Shown piece after piece: positions 12,201 to 27,200 of a stretch of 64,000 nt of DNA. The stretch is taken from contig OY720101.1 in the NCBI GenBank assembly GCA_963082875.1, positions 12,609,671 through 12,673,670 on the forward strand. Reading direction: 5' to 3'. The notes beneath the pieces were generated by a model. That model was not told the origin of the DNA. It saw only the letters and a list, made by a program, of their open reading frames with translations, and did no database searches. The stretch's first letter is position 1; each line of letters starts with the position of its first letter. This DNA is from Corella eumyota (Eukaryota > Chordata > Ascidiacea > Phlebobranchia > Corellidae). A program made the position numbers and the translations under genes.

Positions 12201-15200
12201 GTTAAAGAAAAGCTAGCGCTTAAAACCTTAATAGTTACTGTAATATGCTAAAATTTTTTATTTATTTTAATTTAATTTTTTTAATTTTTTGTAGGTTTTT
12301 ATTGTCCCTCGGGCACAGGATTGGACTGGCAACCTTGCGAAAAAGGAACATTCGGACAAGCTTCTGGATTACAGTCAGCGTCTGACTGTGAGAAATGTCC
12401 GCCTGGAAAGTATTGCGATCAACTTAACGCGACAACTTTTACTGCCGAGTGTCAGGAGAGATTTTATTGTAGAAATGGAAGTGCAGCGGCAGAACCACCA
12501 GAAGACGGTAATTTTAGATTTTTGAACTGTAATTTTTGGCAGCACTTTTAAAAACTAGCTGCCTAGTGTATTATGTAAAACTCCTACTACATGAGGTCTT
12601 GGGTTTGATTCTCACTGCTTCCACGTTGTAAGTTCCGCCTTCCCATATCAAGGATAAGAATTTTACAAAAATTAACTTTTTATTTTAGGTGTTAATGGTT
12701 TGTGTTCCACCGGTCACTACTGCCCTGCTGGTACCACAGTAGAGGTACCATGTGCACCGGGAACCCACAATCCTTCTTTTGGAAGAATGTCTCAAGTAAA
12801 ATTCTTAATTTAAAATCTTATTAAATTAAAATAAAAAAACAAAATTTAAAAAATAAATTTTATTTAGAGCGAGTGTCTGAGTTGTCCGTCGGGTAAATTT
12901 TGTAGCGGGGGTAAAACTGACCCAGACGGGGATTGTAATGGGGGTTATTACTGCAACGGGGGTTCCTCAACTGCTACCCCACCAGAATCAAGTGGGTCTG
13001 GGGGTCCATGCCCACAGGGTTTTCGCTGCCCCAATGGGACCTCGATCCCACTATCTTGTGACCCTGGAAGTTATAATAATTTAGCTGGGTTACAAGAATG
13101 CTTTTTGTGTCCTGCTGGGTAAAAATTGTTGTTTTTTTGAAACTTAAAGTTGTAAAAAATTGCATATTGTGATAAAATATTTTTTATATTTATTTATCCT
13201 CGATGTGGTAAGGTCGCCTTTACAACCTATTCATAGGAGAAGTTTTGTTACTCAGTTTTGAGTTGTCTTTGACGGTTTGGGATATAATTAAGTTTTTTGC
13301 CAAATAATTGACTGGCTGGTCGTTTTTTGGCTTAGCAGAAGTTTGTAGCATTTAAAGATCTCTATTTAATGGCACTTATAGCATAAGAGCAGTGGGAATT
13401 AAACCTAGGACTTCTTGTAGTATAGCCTAGAGTTTTAACCACTACAGCATGCTGCCAGACATTTAATCTAACTTAATAAAAAACTTTTTTACATTTTTTT
13501 TTACAGATTGATTTTTTAATCTTTGTAATCTCTTACTTAAGGGCACATGGACCTTTGAATAGTGGGGATCGAACCCATGATCCTATGCCTAATGTTAAGT
13601 GTTTTAACTACTTCAATATAGCCAAAAAAATTTAAAAAAATATTTTTTTAAGGTTCTTTTGTCCTGAGAATGCAACAGATTACACTGGAAATGATTGTCC
13701 GATGGGCTACTACTGTCCAAATGGGACGGCCGGTCCAAACGATTACCCTTGTCCAGCTGGTACCTTTAATAATAAAACCAATGCTCAGTCATTAAGAGAT
13801 TGTCTTCCTTGTACTTCTGGTAAAAAAAATTTATTTTTTAAATATTTTTTCAACGTGTTTTTATCCTCGATGTAAGAAGGTGACTTCACGACCTAAACAT
13901 AGAATAACATTTGTTACCCTATCCCAGTCTTAAGTTGTCTTTGGCAGTTTAGAAAATTATTAATTTTCATTGTCTCATAATTATGCTGCTGATTAAGTGT
14001 TAGCTCAGCAGGAGTTCATAACGTTTATATCACCTTACTTAAGAGTACTACAGCATAAAAGCATTGGGGATCGAACCCAGGACCTCATGTAGTAAAACCA
14101 AGTGTTTTATTTAAATACCTTGGCAAAACGTTACCTAATTAAAAAAATTTAAAACTTTTTTTGGATAAATATTAAAGCACTGGATATTGAACTAAAGACT
14201 TAATAAAGTAAATTTACACTAGTTTTATAATAACATAGACAATGATTTAATTTAATTTTATTCATGTTTTAAATTCAATTTAATTGTTAAGGTTTTGCCT
14301 GTGAAACGAATGGATTATTCGAACCCAGTGCAGTTTGTTCTGAAGGTTTTTATTGTATTTCTTGTTCATATTCTAAAACTCCATCTGAAGGCTCGGCAAC
14401 TGCACCAAGTAAAAATATATGTGTTGTAACACTTTTTTTAGATTTTTTTTTGTATATATTTTTATCTTCGATGTGGGAAAGTCAATGTTTTTTTCTTCGA
14501 TGTGGAAAAAAATACAGACTTAAACATAGAGTAACATCAGTTACTCCGACCCAGTCTCGAGTTGCCTTTGCCAGTTTGAAATATTATTAATTTTAATTGC
14601 CTGATAACTATGCTGCTGATTAAGTGCTGGCACAGCAGGAGTTTGTGCCGTTTATAGCGCCTTACTTAAGGGGGCTACAGCATGAGATCAGTGGGGATTG
14701 AACCATATGACCTTATGTGTGGTGTAGCAAGTGTTCTTACTACTACACCACGCTGCCAGATTATTTATCCTTGATGTGAGAAGGTCAACTTTATGACCTA
14801 AACATAGAGTAACAATTGTTACCTCGACCCAGTCTCAAGTTGACTTTGGCAGTTTGGGATATTATTAATTGCCCTATAATTAAACTGCTAATAAATTTTT
14901 GGCTTAGCAGGAGTTCATACAGTTTATAGCACCTTACTTAAGGGCAATACAACATGAAAGCAGTAGGGATCGACCCATGATCCATGTAGTAAATCTAACT
15001 GTTTATTAAATTATTATTTTTTAAATAATTTGCTTATTTTTATATTTCTAAATACAATAAATAAAAACAACACATACAAAATAGCGAAAATCCTTTAAAA
15101 ACATTTTCATAAAAATATATTTTTTGAAATTTTAGTTGAGACTTCATGTTTGTGTCCTCCTCTCGATGATTTAAGTAATATTGGAGGAAAATGTCAACCA

Positions 15201-18200
15201 GGATTTTATTGCCCAGAAGGAGCTGAAAATCAAAATCCCTGCTTAGCAGGTAAAACTTTTCGTTAATTCAACTTTTTAAAACCAAAATCCTCTAAAAGAA
15301 ATTAAAATTCACTTGTACAACATTAGGTTGCAAAAAATACTGCCATTTGTGGTGCGCTTGTAAATTATCACAGGCAAATGTTAGTTGCAAGTTATGATCA
15401 TATTACAGCAATTAAAATAAAAATGCTCAACAAAAAATTATTATTACAATTAGTAAAATGCTGTTAGCTTAATTTTTTTTGCTTTTTTCTTTAAAATACA
15501 TTTAAAAATTGAGCTTCAATTTGATGCAACTTTTATTTAATGCTGCCTTATTTTCAGGACATTATTGTGAAACCTCAGGATTAGGAAATGTAACAGGAAA
15601 ATGTGATGAAGGATTCTACTGCACTGGTGGTGCAAGTATTTCTAGACCAACTGACGGAGTTACTGGGAATGAATGCTCGTAAGTTTAAACAAAAACTTTG
15701 CACAAATAAATAAATTACATTTCTAAGAGTGTATTGTTAAGATCAATACATAAGGTTCTGGGTTCGCTTCTAACTGTTTCCATACTGTAGTACGCTGAAG
15801 TAGTGTGCTATAAGTAGTACAACTTTTTGCCAACCAAAAACCAATCAACAGACTGACTAACTATTGTGCAATTAATATTAGCAGTATATTTGAAATGTCA
15901 AGATTAACTCAAGACTGGGCCGGGGTAACAAATAATATTCTATGTTTAGGCTGTTAAGTTGGCCTTTTTACGTTTAGGATAAATAAACATAAGATATTTT
16001 TGTGAAAATATAAAATTAAAAAAAAAAAAATTTATTGAAATTATAAAAAAAATTGTCAAGTTTTTCATTATTTTATTGATACCAAAAAGCCATCTTATTC
16101 TTACTAGTTGATAGCTTGCCCTACATTTAGAATTTTTAATTGTTGTAATATGGTTGCAACTTTTAACTTCTATTTGCCCCCATTAATTCACCAACACAAA
16201 TGGCAGATTTTTTTGTAGGCTTTTAGTTATTTAATTATATATTATCCACTAAGCTTTATTATATATAGATTTCATTAATGTTAAACTTTTAATTATTTTC
16301 CTGTAGTGTTGGACATTACTGTATAGAAGGAAGTATAAATGAAACACCCTGCCCACCTGGTACTTTCAGCAATCAAGTTCAGAACAAACTACCAGGAGAT
16401 TGTAGTACTTGTACACCAGGTACAAAAATTTTACAATTTGTTAATTACAATATTGTCTTTACTACATAAAAATCTGGGCTTGATTCCCACTGCTTTCATG
16501 CTGTAGCGCCCTTAAGTAAGGCACTATAAACGGTATAAACTCCGGCTGAGTCAACACTTATTCAACCGCATATTTATCGGTCAGTTATAATCAATAATAT
16601 CCCAAACTACCAAAAGCAACTTAAGACTGGGTCGTGGTAACTGATGTTACCTTATGTAAAGGTCGTGAAGTCAACTTTTTCACATAAGGAATAAAAGTGA
16701 AACCGGCAGCGTGGTGTAGTGGTAAGAACTCTTGCTACACCACACATGAGGTCGTGGGTTCAATCCCCACTGATCTCATGCTGTAGCGCCCTTGAGTAAG
16801 GCGATATAAACGGTATGAACTCCTGCTGAGCTAGCACTTATTCAGCAGCATAATTACCTGGCAATTATAATCTATAATATCCCAAACTGCCACAGACACT
16901 TCGAGACTGGGTCGGAGTAACTTATGTTACTCTATGTTTAAGTCGCGCATTCGACTTTCCCACATCGAGGATAAAGATATATACAAAAAAAAAAAGTATT
17001 TATTAAAAAATGAAAAAAGGGCTGACATCGATGCCTAAACAAAAATTAACATTTCTTATCCTGACAAGGACTTGAGTTATATTTTGCAGTTTAAGATGTT
17101 ATTATTAATAATGTTGCTCAAAAATTATTTTGGTAATTAGTTTTTAGCTCAGCAGTGCTTTACTTAATAGTGCTATGGCTTGAAAACTGTAGGAATTAAA
17201 CCCAAGGCCTTATGTAGTAAAGCAAAGCGTCTTATTAATGATATTTAGCCCTTTTTAACATTGTTTTTATAAACAAAAGCCCAGTTTAAAAATTAAATTA
17301 AATCAAAAATAGTAAATCTTAAAAATTTAAAATTTTTTAGGATATTTCTGTCTGGGAGGTGACTCCGTTGAAACAGATTTATGTGATCCTGGGTTTTACT
17401 GCCCCCCTGGTCAAAATGTGTCAACACCCCCTGAATATGAATGTCCTCCAGGTTACAAATGTCCAGGGGGCTTGGGAGAAGCGACACCGTGTGACAGCGG
17501 GACTTACCAAGCTGCTAGTGGCATGGTAGACACTTTAAATATCAAATTCTTTTTTACTAAAAAGTGTCTTCTGTATATATCAGATTTTTAAAAAAATTTA
17601 AAATTATAATTTTTGTATTTTATTTAGACCACTTGTGATATTTGCCCTGAGAGTTATTATTGTGAAGCAATTAACACAACTGGAGTTATAATAGGTCGGT
17701 AAACTAAAAATAAAATAATCCTAAAAAAAATGTTGTTTTTCTAAACTTTTTAAGAAAAAAAAAAATTAAAAAAAATTTAATTTTTTTAGGGGTTTCTGTT
17801 CCTTTGCCGTGTCCCAGGGGTTATTATTGCCCCAATGGGACCAAAAGAGCCCAAGAATTTGGTTGTCCTAAAGGCACCTACGGCGACCGGGACCAACTTT
17901 TTGATGAAACCCAATGTAAAGAATGTGACGGGGGTAAATTCTGTGACACGGTTGGATTAACAGGCCCCAGTGGAGATTGTCTCGAAGGGTTTTACTGTGC
18001 GTCGAAGTCAGAAAATGATGCCCCAAATGATGGGGTAACAGGGGACAGGTGCCCGTTGGGTAAATTCTGTGAAAATGGTACCGAGGTACCGCAATCTTGT
18101 GCCGCTGGTACCTTTGGACCAACTAGAGGTAAAAATTTTAAAATATTTTTTTATCCAAATTAATTTTTTTTTTAATATATTTTGTGTAGAAATTGCTATT

Positions 18201-21200
18201 CTTATTATAAGGGCTTTAAGAAGTACACAGATGATATTTAAAAAAATATCTTTAAAAATAAGTATTTTGCACAAGCTTTTTAAAAATAAGTATTTTGCAC
18301 AAGTAAAAATTAAAAAAAAACACTGGAGGTTTTTATTTAAAAACTTTTATTTTTATAGGTCTAAGATCACAAAGTGAGTGTACAAACTGTACAGCTGGAC
18401 AGGCTTGTACTGTTGGTGGATTAGATTATCCTGATTTTAATTGTACACAAGGATTTTATTGTCCTACTGGCTCTACTGAAGTTGCAGGTCATTATTTTCT
18501 ATTATTTCTAAACTTGATTTTATTTTGGAAAAATAAATTTAAAGCATAAAAAAATTATAAATTCTGTAGTTATAGCATTAGGCTTTATTACATGAGGTCT
18601 TGGGTTTAATTCCCACTACTTTTATGTGGCAAATTAATAATAATAATATTAAATAATATAAAATAAAAATAATATCCAAAAAAAAATTGCTAAGGCAATT
18701 TAAAACTTAAAATAATAAATTATTTAAGGGCTCTGATCAGAATAAAATTTGCCTAAACAAAAAATATTGTTTATTAAGTGATTATTTTTTAAAATTTCGT
18801 TCCCTATACCCTATATTTGTTTTATTTAATAAATTAAATAAATAGCCAAAAAATGTTTGCAAAGGCATGCTTTTGGCTAACATTTATAATGTCATTATTT
18901 ATTTTATTTAACAGATAAACACTCATTTTTTGGGCTTTATTTTTAAATATTTGTCCAGTTATCATAAATCTATATTAACTGTTAGTATATTGCTACAAAC
19001 GACATTTTATTTTAAAGTGCTTTATATATTGAATTTTGGTTTATTGTCTACTAAGCTTTATTATACAGCTATATGACATATTATTTTTTTAATATTTTTT
19101 ATTTTATTTTTAATAGCACCTGAATATGAATGTTGGGTTGGTTATCATTGTCCAGCAGGCTCCCCTCTTCCTGTCCCATGTGAACCAGGATCTTACACTA
19201 ACCTAACTCAACAGTTTGAGTGTTTGCCTTGTGATGCGGGAAGTTATTGTAATGGAACACAAATACAGGTAAAAAAATTTATAATAAAATAATATCAGTT
19301 TTTAATTAGATATAGTACTGTATTTTTAAATGCTAATGTGACTTATATACTAAGGAAGCTTACAGTTTAATATAAAAATGATATGTTTTTATATATATAG
19401 GGTTTAAATAAGTGGTTGACTTTGCTTTATAATTTCCTCGGTTTGATTCTTACTACTATCATGTTGTAGTGCTCTTAAGTAAGATGCCATAAACGATATA
19501 AACTTCTGCTGAGCTACTGCTTAGTCAGCAGCTTAATTATTGTCAATTATAATCTATAATGTCCAAACTGCCAAGGGGAACTGGAAACTGGGTCAGGGTA
19601 ACAGTTGTTACTCTATGTTTAGGTCATGAAGTCGATCTTTCCCTTTAAGGATGAAAAAATACGAAAAAATAACAGTGGTTAAAAATTGTTTGTAATAAAA
19701 AATATAAAAATTTTATTTTAGGATTGTCCAATGGGGTACTACTGCCCTCTCGGTACCGGCGGTACCTTGGAACCGTGTCCACCTGGCACCTATGGTGATA
19801 CGGATGGTCTGACATCATTGGATCAATGCAAATTTTGTGATCCGGGAAAATATTGTCCAGATTTTCATGCAACTGGATTTGAAGGTAAAGTAAAAAAAAA
19901 TTTAAATTTTTTTGATTGATTATTAACATATTAACTTATCTATTGTTTTAAGATTTTTAACATGTCATTACTAGGGCTTGAACCCAAGACCTTACATTAT
20001 CTTTATGTTCTTGTCTAGTGGTTTAACTTTTAGGCGATAGTGTTAAATATTCATTAAATTTGTACCTAATAATTACTCTTTTATTTAAAATACATAATTC
20101 TATCTAATTTTTAATTGTATATTTTGTAAAAATATTTAAAGACATTATTGTTGTTAAGGTCCATGTGATGCTGGTTATTATTGTCGGAATGGATCTAACT
20201 CTAATAGGCCCTCTGGTGGAAATACTGGTGATGCAGGAGTCTGTGAACCAGGATATTATTGCCCTGAAGGTTTGCCAACTTTTTTTAAATATAATTTTAT
20301 TTTCAAAAATATTTTTTTAGGATTTTAATTTTAAATACCAATAAATATAAAAAAATGTAATATTTTAATAATTTTTTATCTTTATTCTCTGGTTACCCTG
20401 ACTCAGTCTTGAGTTGCCTTTGGCAGTTTGGGATATTATAGATTATAGTTGCCCGATAATTATGCTAATGACTTAGTGTTGATTTAGCAGGAGTTCATAC
20501 TGTTTATAGTGCCTTATTTAAGGGGGCTACATCATAAGAGCAGTGGGGATCGAACCCCGGATTTTATGTAGTAAAGTAAAGTGTATTTACCACAAAACAA
20601 TGCTGTCTTATTTTAAAAAAAATTTAAATTATTTTATTATTAATATAATACCACATTTTTACAATTATTTTTAAATATGGTTTTTTAGGTACTGGTGAAC
20701 CATTTAGTTGTTCTCCTGGTACTTTTAACAACCAACCTCAAGCAACTGGTCCTGAATTTTGTGAGAATTGCACAGCTGGGTTTTATTGTAATAGCAGTGC
20801 TCTTTCTGAGCCAACTGGAAGCTGTTTTGAGGGATATTATTGTATTTTGGGATCTTCTAGTCCAGCACAGTCTACAGTAAATCTTTAAAAATATTTAAAT
20901 TGTATTTATTTTGGATTTTATGAATTGTATTTAAAAATGTTGATAATTATTGAAAAGAATTAGATCATGAGGTCCTGGGTTTGATTTCCATTGCTCGCAT
21001 GCTGTAGCACCCTTAAGCAAGGCACTGTAATTGGTATAAACTCCTGTTGACCCAACGCCTAATCAGCAGTTTAATTATCAGACAATTATAATTAATAATA
21101 TTCCAAACTGCCAAAGTCAACTTGAGACTGGGTCAGGGTAACAATTGTTACTCTATGTGTCAACTGCAAAGTCAGCCTTTCTACATTAAGGATAAAAAAC

Positions 21201-24200
21201 TATAAAAAATTTGTTGTTTAACCTATTTTTATACTTGTTAGGCTACACCAACTGGTGGCCCTTGTCCACAAGGTTCATATTGTCCAGAGCAAAGTTCAGA
21301 GCCTAAATTGTGTGTGAACGGTTCTTATGCTCCAGATATGAGCTTGCCAGCTTGCTTAACCTGCCCTGCTGGTTCTTATTGCCCTGTAGGTGCCAACACG
21401 ACGACAGAATGTCCTTATGGTCATTACTGCGTTGAAGGTTCAACTGAACCAGTTGCTTGTAATAATGGAACGTATAACAATGAAACAGGTAGAAAAGGAT
21501 TTTGAAATTAATTTAGGTTAAATATATGTTAAATATTGATTAAAAAGATAATAAAGTAAAATTATCTAAAATTAATTTTATTTTATATTATTATTAATTT
21601 AAAACCGATAGCAGCATGATGTAGGGGTCAGAACACTTGGCTTTACTACATGAGGTCCTGGGTTTAATTCCCACTGCTTTTATGCTGTAGCACCCTTGAG
21701 TAAGGTGCTATAATCGGTATAGAATACTGCTAAAATAGAAACTAATAGCAGTCTAATAATTATAACCTTGATTCAATCTTAGGTTTTTTTAACAGTTTTA
21801 AATATTTTTGATCATATTGCTTGAAAATTTTAAATCACCAAGTGTTTTTTGGAGTGGCTGGTATTCAAACTTATGACCCTGCGTAGTGAAGCCAAGTGAT
21901 GTAACATAAATATTTAATTATAGGAAGTACAAGTGTAGATGCTTGCCAGTTTTGTCCTGGTGGTTATTATTGTCCAGATGAGGGAATGGAAAATCCTGAA
22001 GGTCTTTGTGCACCTGGCTGGTGAGTCCACTTGTTATACTAATTAGTTATTACTATATTATAAAGTAATTCAGGGAACGAAAAAACGGGTCGCTATTTAA
22101 AATTTTTTTTAAAATTAGCGAATCGTTTTTTACAAATATATTAGAAATAGCGAATCAACAAAAAAGGGTTCAAGCAGTGATAAAACTCTCATGTATATTT
22201 TTACGATCTATTTTACACCGGTTTTACACTAATTTAATTACATCATCATCATAATCCTGCGTAAATGTAGGTTACTATAGGGCATTTAATAACAATAACT
22301 TTCCATGTTTTGGCAATGCGTAAATTTCGCTCCCGAGATCGTTCAGTTGTTGCGCAATTTTTTAAATGCATAACACAGCCTTAAAAGAATTAAAAATGTC
22401 TCGTTTTTCGTGCAAAAAATTATTAACGATTGTTTAACAAGACGTTCCATTTTAAAAATGCCATGCAACGCGTCAAGTGTTACAAAAAAACGAAGATTAT
22501 AACTTGAACCTAATTATTGGTCTAAAAATGCGACCTCATTTTTAGCGAATCGTTTTTTAAACGTTAATTCGTACCCTGTAATTTAAGGCTGTATTTAATT
22601 AAATTTTATTATTTTATGAGTTAAATTTTAGATTGTAAAGGGAATCTGAATGGTTATGGGTTCAATTCCCACTGCTTTCATACTGTAGCATCTTTGAATA
22701 AAGCACTGTACAAACATCTACTACTGCTTAAATATCAAGCAATTATAATCAATAATATTCCAATCTACCAAAGTTCACTTGAGACTGGGTTTGGGTAACA
22801 AATGTTACTCTATGTTTAATTTTATATTTATTTATTCCAGATGTGAAAAGGTTGACTTAACAATCTAAACTTAAAATAACATCAGTTACCCAAACCTAGT
22901 CCCAAGTTAACTTTGCCATTTAGGGATATTAAACATTATAATTGCCTGTTAATTAATCTGTTGATTATGTGCTAGCTTAGCAAGTGTTTTAATGTTTTTA
23001 GTGCCTTACTCAAGGGTGCTACAGCATTTAAAGCAGTGGGTATCAAACTCATGTCATTCATAAACTCATAAATTCATTTTACATCAAGGGTTAAATAATT
23101 TAAAAAAAATAAATAAAAATTGATTTTTAAACAGGTATTGTAAGCTTGGTTCATGGATGAAAAAACCAACCATAGTTGGTGTGAATATTTCCGGAGATTG
23201 TGGATGTCCACTAGATGGAGGTATAGGGGGAATCTGCCAACCCGGGTATTATTGTCCGGAGGGGTCAAGCGACCAAACCCCATGTGACAGGGGTAAAAAA
23301 ATTAAAAAATTTTTATTTTTTTTATTGTAAAATTTATAATTTTTTTTGTAAAATTTTTTTTTTAATTTGTTGTTTTAAAAGTAATATTGTTTATAATATG
23401 GCTAAAAAAATATTGCTAAATTTTTTTAAATAGATGGTTATTTTTATATTAATATTTTTTTAGAAATAATTATTTTTAATATCAGACCAAGTTTTATTTA
23501 AAAAAAAAATTTAGATTTCTATTTTTTGATATTTAAAAAAAAATTAATTTAAAACATATTTATTTTTTCAGGTTACTTTTGTGATTCTCCAGAATTGTTT
23601 GAGGTATCGGGACCATGTCTTGAAGGTTATTATTGTAGTCTAGCTAGCCCTGAACAGGCTCCAGAAGGGAAGAGTTACGGAGATATTTGTCCAATGGGAA
23701 ACTACTGCCCTACAAACAGTTCAGAACCTACTAAATGTCCTCAAGGTAAAAAATTACCTGTAGCTTATTCTGTAGTGGTTAAAACAGTTGGATTTAATAC
23801 ATAAGGTCTTGTGTTCAATCCCTACTGGTTGTTAGAATTTTTGGCTAACCTAATTAAGGTCCTGGGTTTGACTTGCTTTTGCTGCTTTTATAACATGGCT
23901 TTACTACATAGAGTTTTGGGTTAGATTCCCGCCGGCAGATAAAACATTTGGCTTAAGTAAATTAGGTTCTAGGTTTGATTCTCACTGCCTTATAGTATGG
24001 GTTTACTACATAGGGTTTTGGGTTAGATTCCTACTGCTTTTATGTCATAACACCCTTAAGTTAAGCGCTATAAACGGTACAAGTTATTGTTAAGCCAAAA
24101 ACCAATCAGCAGGTTAATTATTGGGTAGTTTTTTTTTTTTTTTTTTTTTTTTGTATATATCTTTATCCTCGATGTGGGAAAGTCGAACATGCGACTTAAA

Positions 24201-27200
24201 CAAAGAGTAACATAAGTTACTCCGACCCAGTCTCGAGTTGCCTGTGGCAGTTTGGGATATTATAGAGACTATAATTGCCCGGTAATTATGCTGCTGATTA
24301 AGTGGTGGCTCAGCAGGAGTTCATACCGATTATAGCGCCTTACTCAAGGGCGCTACAGCATGAGAGCAGTGGGGATTGAACCCACGACCTCATGTGTGGT
24401 GTAGCAAGAGTTCTTACCACTACACCACGCTGTAGTTAAAACTAATAATATATTAAACTGCCAGTGTTAACTGCTTATGGATATAGGACCATAAGTTTTT
24501 TCACATAAAGGACAAAGTTATACAAAAAATCAAATTAAAAATTTTTTTTTCTTTTTATAAAGATCGGTGACAAACTAAAATACAAAATATTCTTATTTAA
24601 GGTCAATACACAAACCAAACTTCTAACACGGCAGAAAGTGATTGTGAGAATTGTACAGGAGGTTGGTATTGTCCATCAACAGGTTTAGACAATCCTAAAG
24701 GTCAATGCGAGGTACAATTTTTATTATCGTGTTATAAAAGTTTTGTTATTTGTCAGTTGTAACTTTTTTTAAAATTATGTCTTTGCAAAAATGTATATTT
24801 TAAAATGTGTTTTATTCAGTAAAATCTCTTTAAAAAAATTAAATTTTTTTGGAAAATTTACTGAAGCCTAAAAAAGCAAAATAAAAAATTAATAAACAAT
24901 CAATAATTTTAGTTTACTAAAAATTGACACTTATATTTAAAGCCTTTGTAAAATGTCGAATTTTTAAATTTGGGCTACAAAATTAGTTAAAATATGTTTT
25001 TTACTTTTTATTTAGACTGGTTACTACTGCCCACCAGGCTCTACTGAGAAAGCTCCTTCTTTTAATGAATGTCCAGTTGGTACTAGGTGTCCATCTGGAA
25101 GTGCAAATTATATTCCTTGCTTATCTGGGACTTACCAAACTGCTCCTGGAAGTGGACTATGCTTCGACTGTCCAGAAGGTTTGTTAAATTTTTTGGAAAT
25201 GAATGTTTTTTTTGGTGTGTTGTAGTGGTTAGAATACTTACCGGCAGCGTGGTGCAGTGACCGGCAGCGTGGTGCAGTGACCGGCAGCGTGGTGCAGTGG
25301 TAAGAACACTTGCTACGCCACACATGAGGTCGTTGGTTCAATCCCCACTGATCCCATGCTGTAGCGCCCTTGAGTAAGGCGCTATAAACGGTATGAACTC
25401 CTGCTGAGCCAGCACTTAATCAGCAGCATAATTATCGGGCAATTATAATCTATAATATCCCAAACTGCCACAGGCAACTCGAGACTGGGTCGGAGTAACT
25501 TATGTTACTCTATGTTTAAGTCGCGCATTCGACTTTCCCACATCGAGGATAAAGATATATACAAAAAAATAAAAAAATACTTGGTTTTACCATATGATGT
25601 CTTAAGATTGATTTTTATTGTTTTCTCTTATCTGGCGCCCTTAGGTAAGGTGCTGTAAATGATATAAACTTTTGCTGTACCTAAAACCAGTTGGCAGATT
25701 AATTACTGGGCATTTATACTCAAAATTATTCCAAACTGTCAAGGTAAAATTGAGACTGGGTTGGGGTTACAATAGTTACCCTATGTTTAGAATGTAAAGT
25801 TGGTCTTTTAAAAATTAATTATTTTAAAAAATTGAAAAATTAATATTTTAAAAATACCAAAATCTTTTTTTTGTAATTACACTTAACAGAAATTTTCAAT
25901 TTTTTTTTTTCAGGTTCTTATTGTGATTATAACGAGGCAATAAATGATGGTCAAATTGGTGTGGTTACTCCAGTTACCTGTCCAGCTGGTTACTACTGTC
26001 CGAAGAAAACAGAATTTGCAACTGAGTTTCCTTGTGATTTTGGGGAATATAATCCAACACCTGGCAAGGGAAAGAAAATAGATTGCCTCAACTGCACAGC
26101 AGGTAAATCTTGTGCATTTCAATAAATAAATTTTAATTAAGTTTATCCTCGATGTGGAAAGGATGACTTTACAACATTTGTAACTTCGACCCAGTCTTGA
26201 GTTGATTTTGGCAGTTTGTTTTATACTTGCACAAAAATTAATCTGCTAATAGGGTTTGGTTCAGCAAAAGTTGATATTGTTTACAGTGCTGTTTTCAAGG
26301 GTGCTACAACATGGAAGCAGTCAGAATTAAACCTAGGACCTTATGTTTTAAAGCCAAGTGTTCTAATCATTGGACAATGCTATTGGCTCTTGAAAATGCC
26401 ATAGCAAAATCTCTTTAAAACCAATGTTAAAAAGTTATAAAATACAAAAAAGTTATAATTTTGAGTAAAATAATTAACACAATTTATTTTTAGGTGAGTT
26501 TTGCGATAGAACAAACCAAACAACAACAAGTGGGTTTTGTGATATTGGATTTTATTGCCCATCCGGATCAACATCACAAACTGAAATCATATGCCCACAA
26601 GGTAATTTTATTACAAGTGGTTATTCAACATTTTTCATAAACTAGGTCTGGCAGTGTGATATACTAGTCATGGCAACAAGTTGTGGGGCGAAAGGTTTTG
26701 GGTTCGAGCCCCACCAACCAGACTATTCAACTTTTTCCCCAAAAAAATAAACACTAATTTGTTAAAAAAAACATTTTTTATATATTTTGTTGAAATTTTG
26801 TCTTAAAAATTTTTATATTTTATTTTTAGGTTCTTATTGTCCTATGGGGTCAGGTCAACCTATCAAATGTGATGAAGGGACTTATGGACGTGAACCGGGT
26901 CTTGGGGCCCCACAGGATTGCTCTCCTTGTGACCCTGGGTCATATTGCGACACTAGGGGGCTACAGGGGCCAGCTGGGGGCTGCACAGAAGGTAAAAATT
27001 TAATATTGGAGCCGCACCATTGCCACACTATTCGCCCTTGAGCATGGTGTTTATAGATAGCTCAAACATGTCACTATATCACACCCCTACCCAATAAAAA
27101 TATAAAACTTATCACCTTAAAGTGATACGAAAAAAAAAATTTAAAATTGTTTGACTATTTTTAAAAATTTATCTATGATTTTTTTACATTTTTATAAATG

